From NCBI RefSeq assembly GCF_003675385.1, contig NZ_RCWZ01000005.1, forward strand, positions 372,001 through 436,000: a stretch of DNA of 64,000 bases, given 5' to 3'. Positions 9,198 through 18,190 of the stretch are shown one piece after another. The stretch is from Mucilaginibacter kameinonensis. Its GTDB lineage: Bacteria > Bacteroidota > Bacteroidia > Sphingobacteriales > Sphingobacteriaceae. Numbering within the stretch: the stretch's first letter is position 1; each line of letters opens with the position of its first letter. The notes beneath the pieces were generated by a model, which had not been told where the DNA came from, ran no database searches, and saw only the letters and a program-made list of their open reading frames with translations. Position numbers and translations under genes: made by a program.

Positions 9198-10808
9198 TTA
9201 ATCATAGTCAAAAGCTTTGATATCCATGATGCGTTGCTCAAACTGATCCGGATGCAGGGATTTTGCTTTAATCCTCATTTTGTAAACGTAAATTGTATTA
9301 ACAGAGTACTCCAATATTTTGGCGATGGTTTCGTTATCTGCAATACCCATTCTTATAAGCGCGAATATCCGGAGATCCGTATTTAATACTTCATCTTCGT
9401 CGGGCCAGATCTGGTCTTTTTCGGCAAAGAGGCTATTAAATACCGTAATGAAATTGGGGAAGATTTTTAAAAAGATATGGTCAAAGCTGTAGTACAGGTT
9501 TTCCCTCTCTTTTTTAATATCTATGTTATCTATAAATGTATGAATAGCATCATACTTCTTCATAGAGAGTTTGGCATCAATCGAAATCTTGAGATTTTCG
9601 AGCTTAACAATGTATCCCGAGATAGCTTTAAAAAACTGTCCAATGTACTCCTCTTTAATTTTGGCATCTTCAATTAATTTGCCGTTAATGTGGTTTAACT
9701 GCACATTTTTCCCTTCGATAATAGCTTCCTTAACCTTTAGCTTTTTTAATTGTTTAACGATCATTACCAGGAAAAACGCTACCAGTATGGCAAGTGCGGT
9801 AATAATCAACAAAAACATCAGAAAGCGATTCTTTTGGTGCTCAGTATTATTAAGTTCGGCAGCGGCTATTAACGGTAAAATGGCCCCTATTTGTATTTTA
9901 CGCTGTCGGGCACCGTAAAAGTCGGCGTCGGCTTTGGCAAGCTGAATAAAACTGTAGGCATCTTTAATATTATCCTGTTTATACAATAACTCAGCAAGGG
10001 TAAACAAAGCTACAGTTTCACGGGTTGATGATCTTATATCGGCTATCGCGGCGCGGATCATCAGGTTTAAACCCTCTTCCGGCTCATTATCTTCGAGACA
10101 GATGGCACCTAACGAACAAGATGCCATTGCGCGGAGGTGCATGGAAATGGGCATGTCCCTTTCCAGTAGTTTTTTGAACCGTATACGGCCTTCTTTGTAG
10201 TCTTTTTTCTGATAATCCTGCAATGCAAGCAGATAGGTATGCATTATATGATCGTTACCACAAAACGAAACCGCCGAATCAATGTATTTATTCCCTGCAG
10301 AAATGTAATCAGGAGTGAAATATTTGTCGTTGCTATATTTTGCCAGGTCGTAATTACATCTGCCTAAAAAAAAATAATAGTCTACCTTATCTACATCGCT
10401 TAATACCTTTACGTCTACTTTACGCAAATAATCAAAGGTTTCGTTAAACATACCTGATGAGAGCAGGATGAAAGCCATCCTGACATAGCTATAATACTCT
10501 TTCTTTTTGTTACCGGTTACCTTGCTCAGCGATATCATTTTATCGACATAAACATAGGCCGAATCAAACTGGTATGATTTGTATTCGGTATACAGCTTGT
10601 CCCAGGTATCAAACCTGGCATCGTAGTCGGTTTGTGAAAGCTTGGATTGATATGCCTTTAATTTTTGGATCCTTACATCTTTAGCCCCGTCGTATACACT
10701 TTTCTTTGCTATTTCATTTTTTAGTTCTTCAAGTAAAGTGTTGGTATCAGTTAACGCATTTGCTGAAAGACTAATGAATGAAAAAAGCAGGTAGAAAATG
10801 TATTTCAT
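9198..10808 (-). CDS. Membrane-bound TPR/HTH regulator, DUF6377-like
   Basis: The 536-residue protein has a signal peptide (about 1-18), a helical TPR-like periplasmic region (about 25-310), one strong transmembrane helix (about 328-350), a coiled segment (about 355-400) and a C-terminal helix-turn-helix (about 475-515; DLRIFALIRMGIADNETIAK then SVNTIYVYKMRIKAK). The HTH resembles LuxR-type or SusR-like regulators in which a periplasmic sensor is joined to a cytoplasmic DNA-binding domain. This layout matches the DUF6377 family, often found directly upstream of susC. It most likely senses the nutrient, or something linked to its uptake, and controls the downstream SusC/SusD locus. Direct regulation is inferred from position. 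Confidence 0.82.
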   Translation of the reverse strand: MKYIFYLLFSFISLSANALTDTNTLLEELKNEIAKKSVYDGAKDVRIQKLKAYQSKLSQTDYDARFDTWDKLYTEYKSYQFDSAYVYVDKMISLSKVTGNKKKEYYSYVRMAFILLSSGMFNETFDYLRKVDVKVLSDVDKVDYYFFLGRCNYDLAKYSNDKYFTPDYISAGNKYIDSAVSFCGNDHIMHTYLLALQDYQKKDYKEGRIRFKKLLERDMPISMHLRAMASCSLGAICLEDNEPEEGLNLMIRAAIADIRSSTRETVALFTLAELLYKQDNIKDAYSFIQLAKADADFYGARQRKIQIGAILPLIAAAELNNTEHQKNRFLMFLLIITALAILVAFFLVMIVKQLKKLKVKEAIIEGKNVQLNHINGKLIEDAKIKEEYIGQFFKAISGYIVKLENLKISIDAKLSMKKYDAIHTFIDNIDIKKERENLYYSFDHIFLKIFPNFITVFNSLFAEKDQIWPDEDEVLNTDLRIFALIRMGIADNETIAKILEYSVNTIYVYKMRIKAKSLHPDQFEQRIMDIKAFDYD

Positions 10809-11249
10809 TTTTATTGTAAAGGTTTTTAAAAATAATGCAGCCGACTAATTGAAATTTAATCAATACGCAAACTCAACAGATCAAATGCTTAATAAGTTAA
10901 TTAAAACGTCAACTAACTGGCTGTCATTTTGAGAACAATGGCATACTTGTTCCCTGGTTTATCTTCTCAAATATATGGAATTGAAGCATTGCTAATGCGT
11001 TTTAGTTTTGTTTTTTTGATAGTTTTAAAACTGTTTGAAAGGTGATTTGAAATTTACATCACACCTAAGTACATCACGAGTAGTGATTTATTTAAGGCGC
11101 AAAACACCTCCTTTGTGCCCATAATTTTCTGCTAAAGCTCAGTTATTGAAAATAAACTTTGCTTTTAGCGTAAAAACATCCTTTATTTAAAAAAAATCAA
11201 ACGAAATTTGTATACGGTGGTTATCTATCATCTTAATCTCAATTTATAA
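10809..11249. other. Divergent intergenic region (regulator / RRM gene)
   Basis: This 441-base spacer has no credible ORF. A leftward -7-like element TATATTTG (complement of 10968-10975) could serve the regulator gene, giving a leader of about 150 bases. A rightward candidate promoter lies at 10981-11010. The long rightward leader (about 230 bases) would suit post-transcriptional control of the RNA-binding protein gene. Confidence 0.4.
10981..11010 (+). promoter_or_regulatory. Candidate Bacteroidota promoter for the RRM gene
   Basis: A -7 element TAGTTTTG (11003-11010) matches TAnnTTTG exactly. ATTG, close to the -33 TTTG, lies upstream with a 19-base spacer. It is about 240 bases before the RRM start. 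Confidence 0.35.
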
Positions 11250-11687
11250 ATGGTCAAATTATTTGTAGGCGGCTTTCCTCTGGAAATGACAGAGCTGGAA
11301 CTTGTTAAAATGATAGGTCCGCATGGTGATGTGGAAACGATAAAAATTGTACGTGATAAAAAGACAAGAATATGCAAGGGATACGCATTTCTTGAAATGA
11401 AAGACCGTACAGGAGCTGAGAATGCAGTAATTGCTTTGGATGGAACCGAAATTGGCGACCGGGTATTAAGCGTAAAAATAAACGACGACTTTGTTAAGAA
11501 AACCCCGCCGCCACGCAAACCATTTGGCTACGGTAACAATAATAACCGGAACAATAATAGCGGTAACAGGAACAACAGCAATGCCCCGAGGAGTTATAAC
11601 AGCCAGGGTAACTACCGGAGTAATACCAATAGCAATGAGCAATCGCCATCAGGGGATAGACCAAGGCGCCCAAGAAAAACGATGTAA
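11250..11687 (+). CDS. RRM-domain RNA-binding protein
   Basis: The 145-residue protein has a single RNA recognition motif (about residues 3-80). RNP2 is LFVGGF at 4-9 and RNP1 is KGYAFLEM at 43-50, which keeps the two aromatic RNA-stacking residues. The C-terminal third is a disordered Asn/Gly/Arg-rich tail (NNNNRNNNSGNRNN) ending in basic RPRRPRKTM. Bacterial RRM proteins of this kind occur in cyanobacteria and Bacteroidota; they bind single-stranded RNA and are often linked to cold or stress physiology. It is monocistronic, with a strong shared terminator downstream. The target RNA is unknown. Confidence 0.92.
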   Translation: MVKLFVGGFPLEMTELELVKMIGPHGDVETIKIVRDKKTRICKGYAFLEMKDRTGAENAVIALDGTEIGDRVLSVKINDDFVKKTPPPRKPFGYGNNNNRNNNSGNRNNSNAPRSYNSQGNYRSNTNSNEQSPSGDRPRRPRKTM

Positions 11688-11710
11688 AAGCTTTTCAATA
11701 AGTCATAAAA

Positions 11711-11738
11711 AAACCGGCTAATATCAATTAGCCGGTTT
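11711..11738. terminator. Bidirectional intrinsic terminator
   Basis: Stem AAACCGGCTAAT (11711-11722) pairs with ATTAGCCGGTTT (11727-11738) over a 4-base loop. A-run before (11707-11713) and T-run after (to 11745) let it serve both the RRM gene and the convergent phosphohexomutase gene. Confidence 0.9.
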
Positions 11739-11760
11739 TTTTTTTGCGTGTTTACCAGTT

Positions 11761-13497
11761 TTAAACACCAAGGTCTTTCATGATAGAGGCAATCTTGGTA
11801 TCAAGCTGTTTATCTGTTTCAGCATATGCTTCTTTGCTATTAAGCTTTCCGTTTACGCTGCAGTAGAACTTAATTTTAGGCTCTGTACCTGATGGACGGG
11901 CAGAAATAATGCTTCCATCTTCGGTAATGAACTGTAAAACATCAGACGCCGGTAATTCAATTGGCTTGGTTGTATTGTTCACAAGGTCGGTTTCAACACG
12001 TTTTTCGTAATCTTTAAGCGTAGTAACTTTTGAACCACCCAGAGTAGCCGGAGGATTGGTACGGAATTTCTCCATCATCTCTTTGATCTCTTCAGCACCG
12101 GTTTTTCCTTTTTTAGTTAAAGAGATCAGTTTCTCTTTGTAAAAGCCATATTGTACATAAGTATCAATTAAAGCTTCAAACAAGCTGCTGCCTTTATCTT
12201 TGTAATAAGCAGTCATTTCGGCAATGAACGCGCTTGAAACAACGGCATCTTTATCCCTGACCAATTCGCCTATTAAATAACCGTAGCTTTCCTCGCCGCC
12301 ACCAATAAAGGTTTGTTTACCTTCAAAATGGGTCATCAACTCACCGATATATTTAAAGCCGGTCAGTGTGTTATAATAAGTAACGTTTTTTGCTTCGGCA
12401 ATGCGCTCGATAAGGTTTGTGGTAACAATAGTTTTAACTATATATTCTTTACCGGTAAGTTTACCTTTTTCTTCCCAGGCACTTAATAAATAATTAATAA
12501 GCATGGCGCCGGTTTGGTTACCGTTAAGCAGGATAAACTCACCGTTGGTATCCTTCACAGCTATACCAACACGGTCGGCATCAGGGTCTGTAGCCAAAAC
12601 AAGATCGGCGTCGGTTTCCTGCGCTTTTTTAAGAGCAAGTGTTAAAGCTTCTTTTTCTTCCGGGTTTGGATATACTACTGTAGGGAAATTACCGTCGGGA
12701 GTAATTTGCTCATCAACCAGGATCACGTTTTCAAAACCAAACCTTTCCAAAGCCTGTGGCACCAAGGTAATACCGGTACCATGAATTGGAGAATAGACTA
12801 TTTTAAGGTCTTTTTGACGCGCAATAGCATCAGGTGAAACAGAAAGTTCGGTGATCTTACTCAGGTAAAGCTCATCAATATCCTCTCCTATTTCTTCGAT
12901 ATTAGCATCAACACGATTGAATTTTATCTCATCAATACTGCTGATAGCTGCAACTTCATCCATGACGGCTTTATCATGAGGCGAAACAAACTGGCCACCA
13001 TCGGCGCCATAAGCCTTATAGCCATTATATTCTTTAGGGTTGTGAGATGCAGTAAGCATTACACCACTTTTACAACCTAAATGGCGTACGGCAAATGAAA
13101 GCTCGGGTGTTGGGCGAAGCGCCTTGAAAAAATAAACATGGATATCATTAGCAGAGAAAACCTCGGCAGTGATAGTAGAAAAAAAATCAGCATTGTTACG
13201 GCTGTCATGAGCTATAGCCACCTTAATCTTTTCGCCCGGGTATGTTTTTTTAAGGTAATTAGCTAAACCTTGAGTTGCCGCACCTATGGTATATTTATTA
13301 ATACGGTTTGAACCTGGCCCCATAGTGCCGCGAAGGCCGCCTGTACCAAATTCCAGATCACGATAAAATGAATCAGTCAGTTCGGTGTACGCCTTATCGT
13401 CAATTAACTTTTGGATTTCCTGCTTTACATCAGCATCATAATTTCCTTGAAGCCATGAGTTTGCTTTTTGAAGAATGGTGGGGTCTAATTCCTGCAT
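11761..13497 (-). CDS. Phospho-sugar mutase (phosphoglucomutase/phosphomannomutase)
   Basis: The 578-residue alpha-D-phosphohexomutase interconverts hexose 1- and 6-phosphates in the cytoplasm, feeding glycogen and nucleotide-sugar synthesis. All four active-site loops are visible: phosphoserine loop TASHNP (Ser151), metal loop DPDADR (304-309), sugar-binding loop GEES (401-404) and phosphate-binding loop RPSGTEPK (534-541). Length and motif spacing fit the PgcA/PGM2-like branch rather than the shorter GlmM/ManB branch. It stands alone between a shared terminator and a 426-base spacer. Confidence 0.95.
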   Translation of the reverse strand: MQELDPTILQKANSWLQGNYDADVKQEIQKLIDDKAYTELTDSFYRDLEFGTGGLRGTMGPGSNRINKYTIGAATQGLANYLKKTYPGEKIKVAIAHDSRNNADFFSTITAEVFSANDIHVYFFKALRPTPELSFAVRHLGCKSGVMLTASHNPKEYNGYKAYGADGGQFVSPHDKAVMDEVAAISSIDEIKFNRVDANIEEIGEDIDELYLSKITELSVSPDAIARQKDLKIVYSPIHGTGITLVPQALERFGFENVILVDEQITPDGNFPTVVYPNPEEKEALTLALKKAQETDADLVLATDPDADRVGIAVKDTNGEFILLNGNQTGAMLINYLLSAWEEKGKLTGKEYIVKTIVTTNLIERIAEAKNVTYYNTLTGFKYIGELMTHFEGKQTFIGGGEESYGYLIGELVRDKDAVVSSAFIAEMTAYYKDKGSSLFEALIDTYVQYGFYKEKLISLTKKGKTGAEEIKEMMEKFRTNPPATLGGSKVTTLKDYEKRVETDLVNNTTKPIELPASDVLQFITEDGSIISARPSGTEPKIKFYCSVNGKLNSKEAYAETDKQLDTKIASIMKDLGV

Positions 13498-13923
13498 AAG
13501 TGGTTGTATGTTTTCAAATTATCTGGTTCGGTTTTGCTTCAAATATGGCAATAAATAACCAATGAAGAACGCTTTAAAGTTAAATCATCTTTTTAAATAT
13601 GCCAGCCCAAAAATGAATAAGTTTTGAGCTGATATTACTTAAACAGCACGGTTTAATTTTGTTCTGAAAACAACATTCTATTGATAAAGTTTGCAGATTT
13701 TGAAAGATGTGGTATGCGAGTACCACCATCGCATTTTATGCAGATTTAATAAACAGCAAATCGGTGTTGATAAACAGTTGATTATTGATTGAATAGTCTA
13801 ATACTGCCTGTTGGCCGGCTTGCCTGAGCAAACCGGCATTAACAGACGGATATATAGGAGTTGGTAAGTGTTTGCGAAAATTTAGCCTGCCAATAAACCC
13901 CTTATCTTTTATTGCAGGCTCCC
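13498..13923. other. Spacer with two hairpins
   Basis: No ORF longer than about 20 codons is credible. It holds the phosphohexomutase promoter region, an imperfect hairpin (GCCGG at 13814-13818 with CCGGC at 13833-13837, inner TTGC/GCAA) lacking a T-run, and the terminator at 13884-13920. Confidence 0.45.
13884..13920 (-). terminator. Terminator hairpin after the serine hydrolase/TPR gene
   Basis: AGCCTGC-(C)-AATAAA (13884-13897) pairs with TTTATTGCAGGCT (13908-13920) with a single bulged C. It starts 4 bases past the stop codon; leftward it is followed by AAATTTT. Confidence 0.6.
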
Positions 13924-15327
13924 CTATTTATCCAATTCGGTTATGAACTTTTTGGCATTATCGTTTGCCGGATCAAGTTGTAACGACTTCTTATAATTCA
14001 ATAAGGCCAATGATTTATTACCCTGATTGTAATACGCCTCGCCGAGGCTATCAAACACATTGCCCGATTTTGGGGATAGCTGAGTGTTGTACTCAAAAAC
14101 ACGAACGGCATCGGCCAGCCTTTTTTTATTCATTAAGTAATAACCGGTTTCGTTTAAAGTGCTTTCATCGTCAAAACTGTATTCGTCACTGTGTTTGGTT
14201 TTGAGGTCGTTATAGAAATTGATGATCTGCTCACCGCTCATTAAATCCAGTTTTGCGCTAAATGTATCCAGGAACGATCTTTTCACCTGAGCGTAAGGTT
14301 TGCCGTCTAAAATAGCTTCAATCGACTTTTCGATTGAATACAGGTTTCCCTGCTTGTTGTTGGTCATCAAAATAATGGTAACACCCTCGGGAACCTTACT
14401 TACCAGTAAGGCCTGATAATTTAAAGAGGTGCCATCATGAACATGGCTAATCATTTTATCGCCATCCATGCTGCCACCGCCAAGACCCGACTGCCTTCCA
14501 GGGGTTACGCCGTTAATGATCTCGCGGGTAGCAACGGGACTTATCAGTTTAAATTTAGTTATCGCGTTTGCCCATGCATAAAAATCATCGAGCGTTACGG
14601 CCGTCCAACCGGATATCGGGTAAATAAGGTCGTCGGTTTTGCCGTCATTGTTAAATGAACGGGCAATGAGCTTGTCGTTTTCGGTGGGGTCAACAATAGC
14701 CGTATTCATACTGGCAGGTTTCAATTCATAATCTTCAACAAATTGTTTAAAGCTGATGCCGGTTATCTTCTCAATAATGCGTCGCTGCAGAAAAACATTG
14801 TTATTATTATAGGCATACTTTTTACCGGGCTCAAAATCCAGCGAGTCGATCTTCATTAAATCGACCATATTATCGGCGTCGTTCTTTGCCGTTTTCCATT
14901 TCACATCAGGTAAACCACTGGTGTACTGTAACAGGTTAATGATCCTGATCTTACTTGCCCATGCGGGCAGTTGGGGCAGGTATTTAGATACTTTGTCGTC
15001 CAGGCTTAACTTACCTTGTTCTTCAAGCATCATAATGCCAACCGCATTAAACTCTTTAGCTATTGATCCTATATGAAACCGGTACTGGTCTGTAAGCCTG
15101 ATGGTTTTGGCAGCATCAGCATAACCGATGGCCGTTTTATAAATAACTTTTCCATGATCGGCAACTAAAACATTACCACTAAACAAGCCTAACCTGTTTG
15201 CCCTTTGAATTAAGGTATCAATATTAGCAACCTTGCTTTGCTGACCAAAGGCTTTACCTGTACCCAAGGCAAGCATCGCGAATAAAAAGCCGTACTTTAA
15301 ATTCAATTTCATAATGTGCAGATTCAT
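13924..15327 (-). CDS. Serine hydrolase (class C beta-lactamase fold) with C-terminal TPR
   Basis: The 467-residue protein has an N-terminal signal peptide ending near AFGQ; the in-frame Met6 (ATG at 15312) may be the true start. The beta-lactamase/penicillin-binding fold shows the SxxK motif GSIAK (Ser88, Lys91), a YxN motif at Tyr173-Asn175 (YNN) and HVHDGTS in the position of the KTG/HxG motif. Residues from about 415 form a TPR (SLGEAYYNQGNKSLALLNYK). The family includes D-aminopeptidases, esterases and peptidoglycan-acting enzymes, so the substrate cannot be named. It is probably periplasmic. Confidence 0.88.
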   Translation of the reverse strand: MNLHIMKLNLKYGFLFAMLALGTGKAFGQQSKVANIDTLIQRANRLGLFSGNVLVADHGKVIYKTAIGYADAAKTIRLTDQYRFHIGSIAKEFNAVGIMMLEEQGKLSLDDKVSKYLPQLPAWASKIRIINLLQYTSGLPDVKWKTAKNDADNMVDLMKIDSLDFEPGKKYAYNNNNVFLQRRIIEKITGISFKQFVEDYELKPASMNTAIVDPTENDKLIARSFNNDGKTDDLIYPISGWTAVTLDDFYAWANAITKFKLISPVATREIINGVTPGRQSGLGGGSMDGDKMISHVHDGTSLNYQALLVSKVPEGVTIILMTNNKQGNLYSIEKSIEAILDGKPYAQVKRSFLDTFSAKLDLMSGEQIINFYNDLKTKHSDEYSFDDESTLNETGYYLMNKKRLADAVRVFEYNTQLSPKSGNVFDSLGEAYYNQGNKSLALLNYKKSLQLDPANDNAKKFITELDK

Positions 15328-15379
15328 AGTAAAGAGACTACAGCAAACACATTTATGTTACACATCGTTTCGGTATTAA

Positions 15380-15751
15380 TTAACCTTCCCGTTCATATAA
15401 TGCTGCAAGTATAAAGGCGCATGATGCAAGCCCGGTATCTTTCATGGCATTGGTTATTTTACCCGCATCAAAATGACTATTGACAAGCAATGGGATATGT
15501 ATGGTTAATATAAATACCCATATCATACATCCCAGCAAAAAACAGCCCCATTGAGCGTATAAATTAACATAGATACTTACGGCTGCAGCTATTAGCGCCA
15601 CGGCGGTAAAATACACCCAAAAAAGGTGGAAAGGGATCCAGCCGGGCACAAGGGTTGCCACAAAATCGGCATACATAAAATGCTGAATGCCGAATATGAA
15701 CATTACCGTTGCGTAAATATATGCGCTACTCCTGCTTAATACTTGTTTCAT
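15380..15751 (-). CDS. Small four-helix membrane protein, DoxX-like
   Basis: The 123-residue protein is almost entirely hydrophobic with four predicted membrane helices (about 10-30, 42-62, 68-88, 102-118). The first helix region (FIFGIQHFMYADF) and the GW-P pattern in LVPGWIPFHLFW resemble DoxX/DoxD-like proteins of Bacteroidota. Biochemical function is unknown. It is transcribed leftward and diverges from the membrane-tethered protein at 15906, sharing a 154-base promoter region. Confidence 0.8.
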   Translation of the reverse strand: MKQVLSRSSAYIYATVMFIFGIQHFMYADFVATLVPGWIPFHLFWVYFTAVALIAAAVSIYVNLYAQWGCFLLGCMIWVFILTIHIPLLVNSHFDAGKITNAMKDTGLASCAFILAALYEREG

Positions 15752-15843
15752 TGTTGGTTAGGTTATAGTATATTTAGGTTTAAATATTTTGTAATTGCTT
15801 ATAAAATTAGTTTGCCTGTCAGGCTATCGCAATTCATGGCTTA

Positions 15844-15868
15844 TACAAGTTGGTACAAGCCTGTACAA
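15844..15868. repeat. Three TACAA direct repeats at exact 10-base spacing
   Basis: TACAAG occurs at 15844-15849 and 15854-15859, and TACAAA at 15864-15869: one helical turn apart, 37 bases before the 15906 start codon. This is a possible binding array for a regulator. Confidence 0.4.
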
Positions 15869-15905
15869 ATGATATTTGAACTTATTTACCGGCTATTTTT
15901 GACCA

Positions 15906-17186
15906 ATGGATATGCCCGCACAAGAGTTATTGATTATCGAACTGATAAAACAATACGAAACTTTCACCGGCTGGGGTGACAGCACAAACTGGAAAAACCA
16001 GGATTTCATAAACCTAAGCGAAAAGATCCGCGAGAAGACAGGCGCGTCTATAAGTCATGTTACGCTGAAGCGCATCTGGGGCAAGGTTAAATATCATAGC
16101 CTGCCAAATACCTACACCATGGATACCCTGGTGCAATTTTTAGGTTACGAAAATTTCAGGGCTTTCAGTACTCAATTTGTTCCGGTTGGCAAACCGGGAG
16201 AACAACAAAAATCTAAACCACAACCGGTAAAAAAAACGTTCAGGTCCCTGCCCTATGCATTGGGTGTTTTAACCTTAATGGGAATTTTGTTGGTTGTGAT
16301 CATAGCTTCACGCACCGAACGCCCTGCACCGCCAATAGTGGCTAAGGATTATAGTTTCAGCAGTAAAAAAGTGATTACTTCTGGTTTGCCTAATTCGGTG
16401 GTATTTGATTTTGACGCGACTAAATCTCCTTACGATTCAGTTGCTATCCAGCAATCATGGGACAGACATCTGCGGGTTAATGTTTCAAAAAACGATCATC
16501 AGCATACTTCTATCTATTACTTTCCTGATTTTTATTACGCCAAGCTCATTGTAGGCGGTAAAATTGTAAAACAGCATGAATTGTTTGTTGAATCAAATGG
16601 GTGGTTGCCTGTTGTTGAAAAGCAGCCAGTGCCTATTTATTATGAAAAAAAGGATGCAATGGCAGATGGCAAGCTTTCCTTGTCGCCTGAAAAGATCAAG
16701 GAGCGGAATATTCCTATGCAGCCAACTCCTCCCTATGTGGTTTATAACAATGTGAAAGACTTCGGAGAGATCTACAGCGATGATTTTACTTTTGAAACAT
16801 CGGTAAAAAACAACTACAACGAAGGCGCAGCTGCCTGTCGCTCGAGCACTATCTATATCCTATGCAAAGGCACAGCTATCTGGATTCCCTTGAGTGCTAA
16901 AGGTTGTGTGTCCGATCTGGATATGTACTTTGCCGGGTATGAAGTATCGGGCAAGAAGCACGATCTCTCTGCCTTTGGGGTTGATTTTGAGAAATATGTA
17001 CCGCTCAAAATAGTATCCCACAATGGCAAGGCGCAAATTTTTATTGATAACAGGCTGGTTTACACGGTAGATAAAGGTATTGGCCGGGCCAAAATAATCG
17101 GGATTGTTTATCGCTTCCAGGGTACCGGAGCGGTAGATTATGTGCGACTGAGCAATGGAAAGGTAAACTACGACGATGAGTTTTGA
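15906..17186 (+). CDS. Membrane-tethered protein with N-terminal putative HTH and C-terminal extracytoplasmic domain
   Basis: This is not a characterised family I can name. The 426-residue protein has a cytoplasmic N-terminus (1-92) with a helix-turn-helix-like pattern (GASISHVTLKRIWGK, then TMDTLVQFLGYENFRAF), a basic linker, one transmembrane helix (about 116-134) and a large extracytoplasmic region. The last 200 residues look like a concanavalin/LamG-type beta-sandwich (DDFTFETSVKN, KIVSHNGKAQIFIDNRLVY, GAVDYVRLSNG). The N-terminal pattern recurs in uncharacterised Sphingobacteriaceae proteins, from general knowledge. A sensor role is inference. Its last 19 bases overlap the convergent gene at 17168. 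Confidence 0.8.
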   Translation: MDMPAQELLIIELIKQYETFTGWGDSTNWKNQDFINLSEKIREKTGASISHVTLKRIWGKVKYHSLPNTYTMDTLVQFLGYENFRAFSTQFVPVGKPGEQQKSKPQPVKKTFRSLPYALGVLTLMGILLVVIIASRTERPAPPIVAKDYSFSSKKVITSGLPNSVVFDFDATKSPYDSVAIQQSWDRHLRVNVSKNDHQHTSIYYFPDFYYAKLIVGGKIVKQHELFVESNGWLPVVEKQPVPIYYEKKDAMADGKLSLSPEKIKERNIPMQPTPPYVVYNNVKDFGEIYSDDFTFETSVKNNYNEGAAACRSSTIYILCKGTAIWIPLSAKGCVSDLDMYFAGYEVSGKKHDLSAFGVDFEKYVPLKIVSHNGKAQIFIDNRLVYTVDKGIGRAKIIGIVYRFQGTGAVDYVRLSNGKVNYDDEF

Positions 17187-17491
17187 GGATCATTATTAAA
17201 CTCGCGGGGAATAACAGACAAAACCTCATTTTTTATAGCGGGTGGAATAATCATCATTGGCTGAGAAAGAATTTCGCTGTTGTTACCAGGTGATGGACAG
17301 CTTCCAACTAAAACAAAACAGCCTTTTTCTGGCTCAAATGTTACTGTTATTTTTAGTTGTTTTAGTGCCTCAAGGTCCTGATAGGCGGTGCGCGTGCTGA
17401 TATGGAACTGTGCTTTCAATAGCTCAACAGAAACCACATCCCTGGTTTGCAGTAACACCAATACCCTGAGCAACCTGTCGGCCCTATTCAT
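17168..17491 (-). CDS. Small HTH transcriptional regulator (DeoR/HTH_11-like)
   Basis: The 107-residue protein has a winged-helix domain at about 1-62 (RADRLLRVLVLLQTRDVVSV, then FHISTRTAYQDLEALKQL) of the kind at the N-terminus of YafY/DeoR regulators. There is no WYL or sugar-binding domain; the remaining 40 residues are low in recognisable structure, so this is a stand-alone HTH or a truncated relative. Its start codon abuts a 9-base inverted repeat (17491-17523), which suggests autoregulation. Its 3' end overlaps the convergent gene by 19 bases. Confidence 0.75.
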   Translation of the reverse strand: MNRADRLLRVLVLLQTRDVVSVELLKAQFHISTRTAYQDLEALKQLKITVTFEPEKGCFVLVGSCPSPGNNSEILSQPMMIIPPAIKNEVLSVIPREFNNDPQNSSS

Positions 17492-17523
17492 AGCACATTA
17501 TATTTATTCACACAAATGTGCTA
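17491..17523. promoter_or_regulatory. Inverted repeat at the start of the small HTH regulator
   Basis: TAGCACATT (17491-17499), 15 bases, then AATGTGCTA (17515-17523): a perfect 9-base inverted repeat touching the start codon. It is a candidate autoregulatory operator. Confidence 0.5.
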
Positions 17524-17597
17524 ATGGTTATTGACAACAGTGTGTCAGTAGTAAAAATGCCTTTTATGAACTCTGCGGATTGGGTCATCCTTTATAA

Positions 17598-18173
17598 TCA
17601 ATCATGTGATTGATAAACCATCAAAATAACACCTGACGAAAAAACCTTTTGCGACAGCAATTTTAAAGGCAATGAGCTTTTCAACCCATTAAAGAGCGGC
17701 CGGCCATTACCTAAAATTACCGGGTGTACCCAAAGCTGGTATTCATCAATCAAATCAACCGCCGCCAGCTTTTTAACAACGCTAATACTTCCGTAAGTGA
17801 GAATATCGCGGCCGTTTTGCTTTTTTAGGTTTCCAATAATTTGTCTTAAATCACCTTTCAGCAGTAACGAATTATTCCACCACGCAGCGTTCATTGTTGA
17901 AGATATAACAACTTTTTGATAGGTATTCATCATATCGGCATAAGCTATATCCGTACGTGGGAAATTCATGCTTTTAGCCTGAAAAGGCCAATACGCGGCC
18001 ATAGCCTGGTAGGTATTTTTACCTAATAAGATAGTATCCGCCTTACTTAACAACTCAGCAGTAGTTTCGGCTATTTCATCAGACCAGTAGGGTGAATGCC
18101 AGTCAAGCCCCTCATCTTCCGCTGCCACAAAGCCATCCAGTGTTATATTCAGGGATACTGTCAGTTTACGCAT
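17598..18173 (-). CDS. Dihydrofolate reductase/RibD C-terminal family protein
   Basis: The 191-residue protein (ATG at 18173; a longer reading begins at a TTG and is less likely) begins MRKLTVSLNITLDGFVA and contains LLGKNTYQAMAAYWP and DILTYGSISVVKKL. These are hallmarks of the RibD C-terminal/DHFR-like superfamily, including YyaP/YwjB-type proteins. Such proteins bind NADPH and are usually uncharacterised reductases, not the essential FolA. It lies downstream of a DoxX-like gene on the same strand with a hairpin between them. Confidence 0.88.
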   Translation of the reverse strand: MRKLTVSLNITLDGFVAAEDEGLDWHSPYWSDEIAETTAELLSKADTILLGKNTYQAMAAYWPFQAKSMNFPRTDIAYADMMNTYQKVVISSTMNAAWWNNSLLLKGDLRQIIGNLKKQNGRDILTYGSISVVKKLAAVDLIDEYQLWVHPVILGNGRPLFNGLKSSLPLKLLSQKVFSSGVILMVYQSHD

Positions 18174-18190
18174 AATATTAAACAAGTAAA

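Noticed and set aside
9571..9918. 115-residue antisense frame
   Set aside because: It lies wholly within the DUF6377-like gene and has no recognisable domain.
13809..13843. Hairpin GCCGG/CCGGC read as a terminator
   Set aside because: It has a mismatch and no T-run on either strand, and lies too far from either stop.
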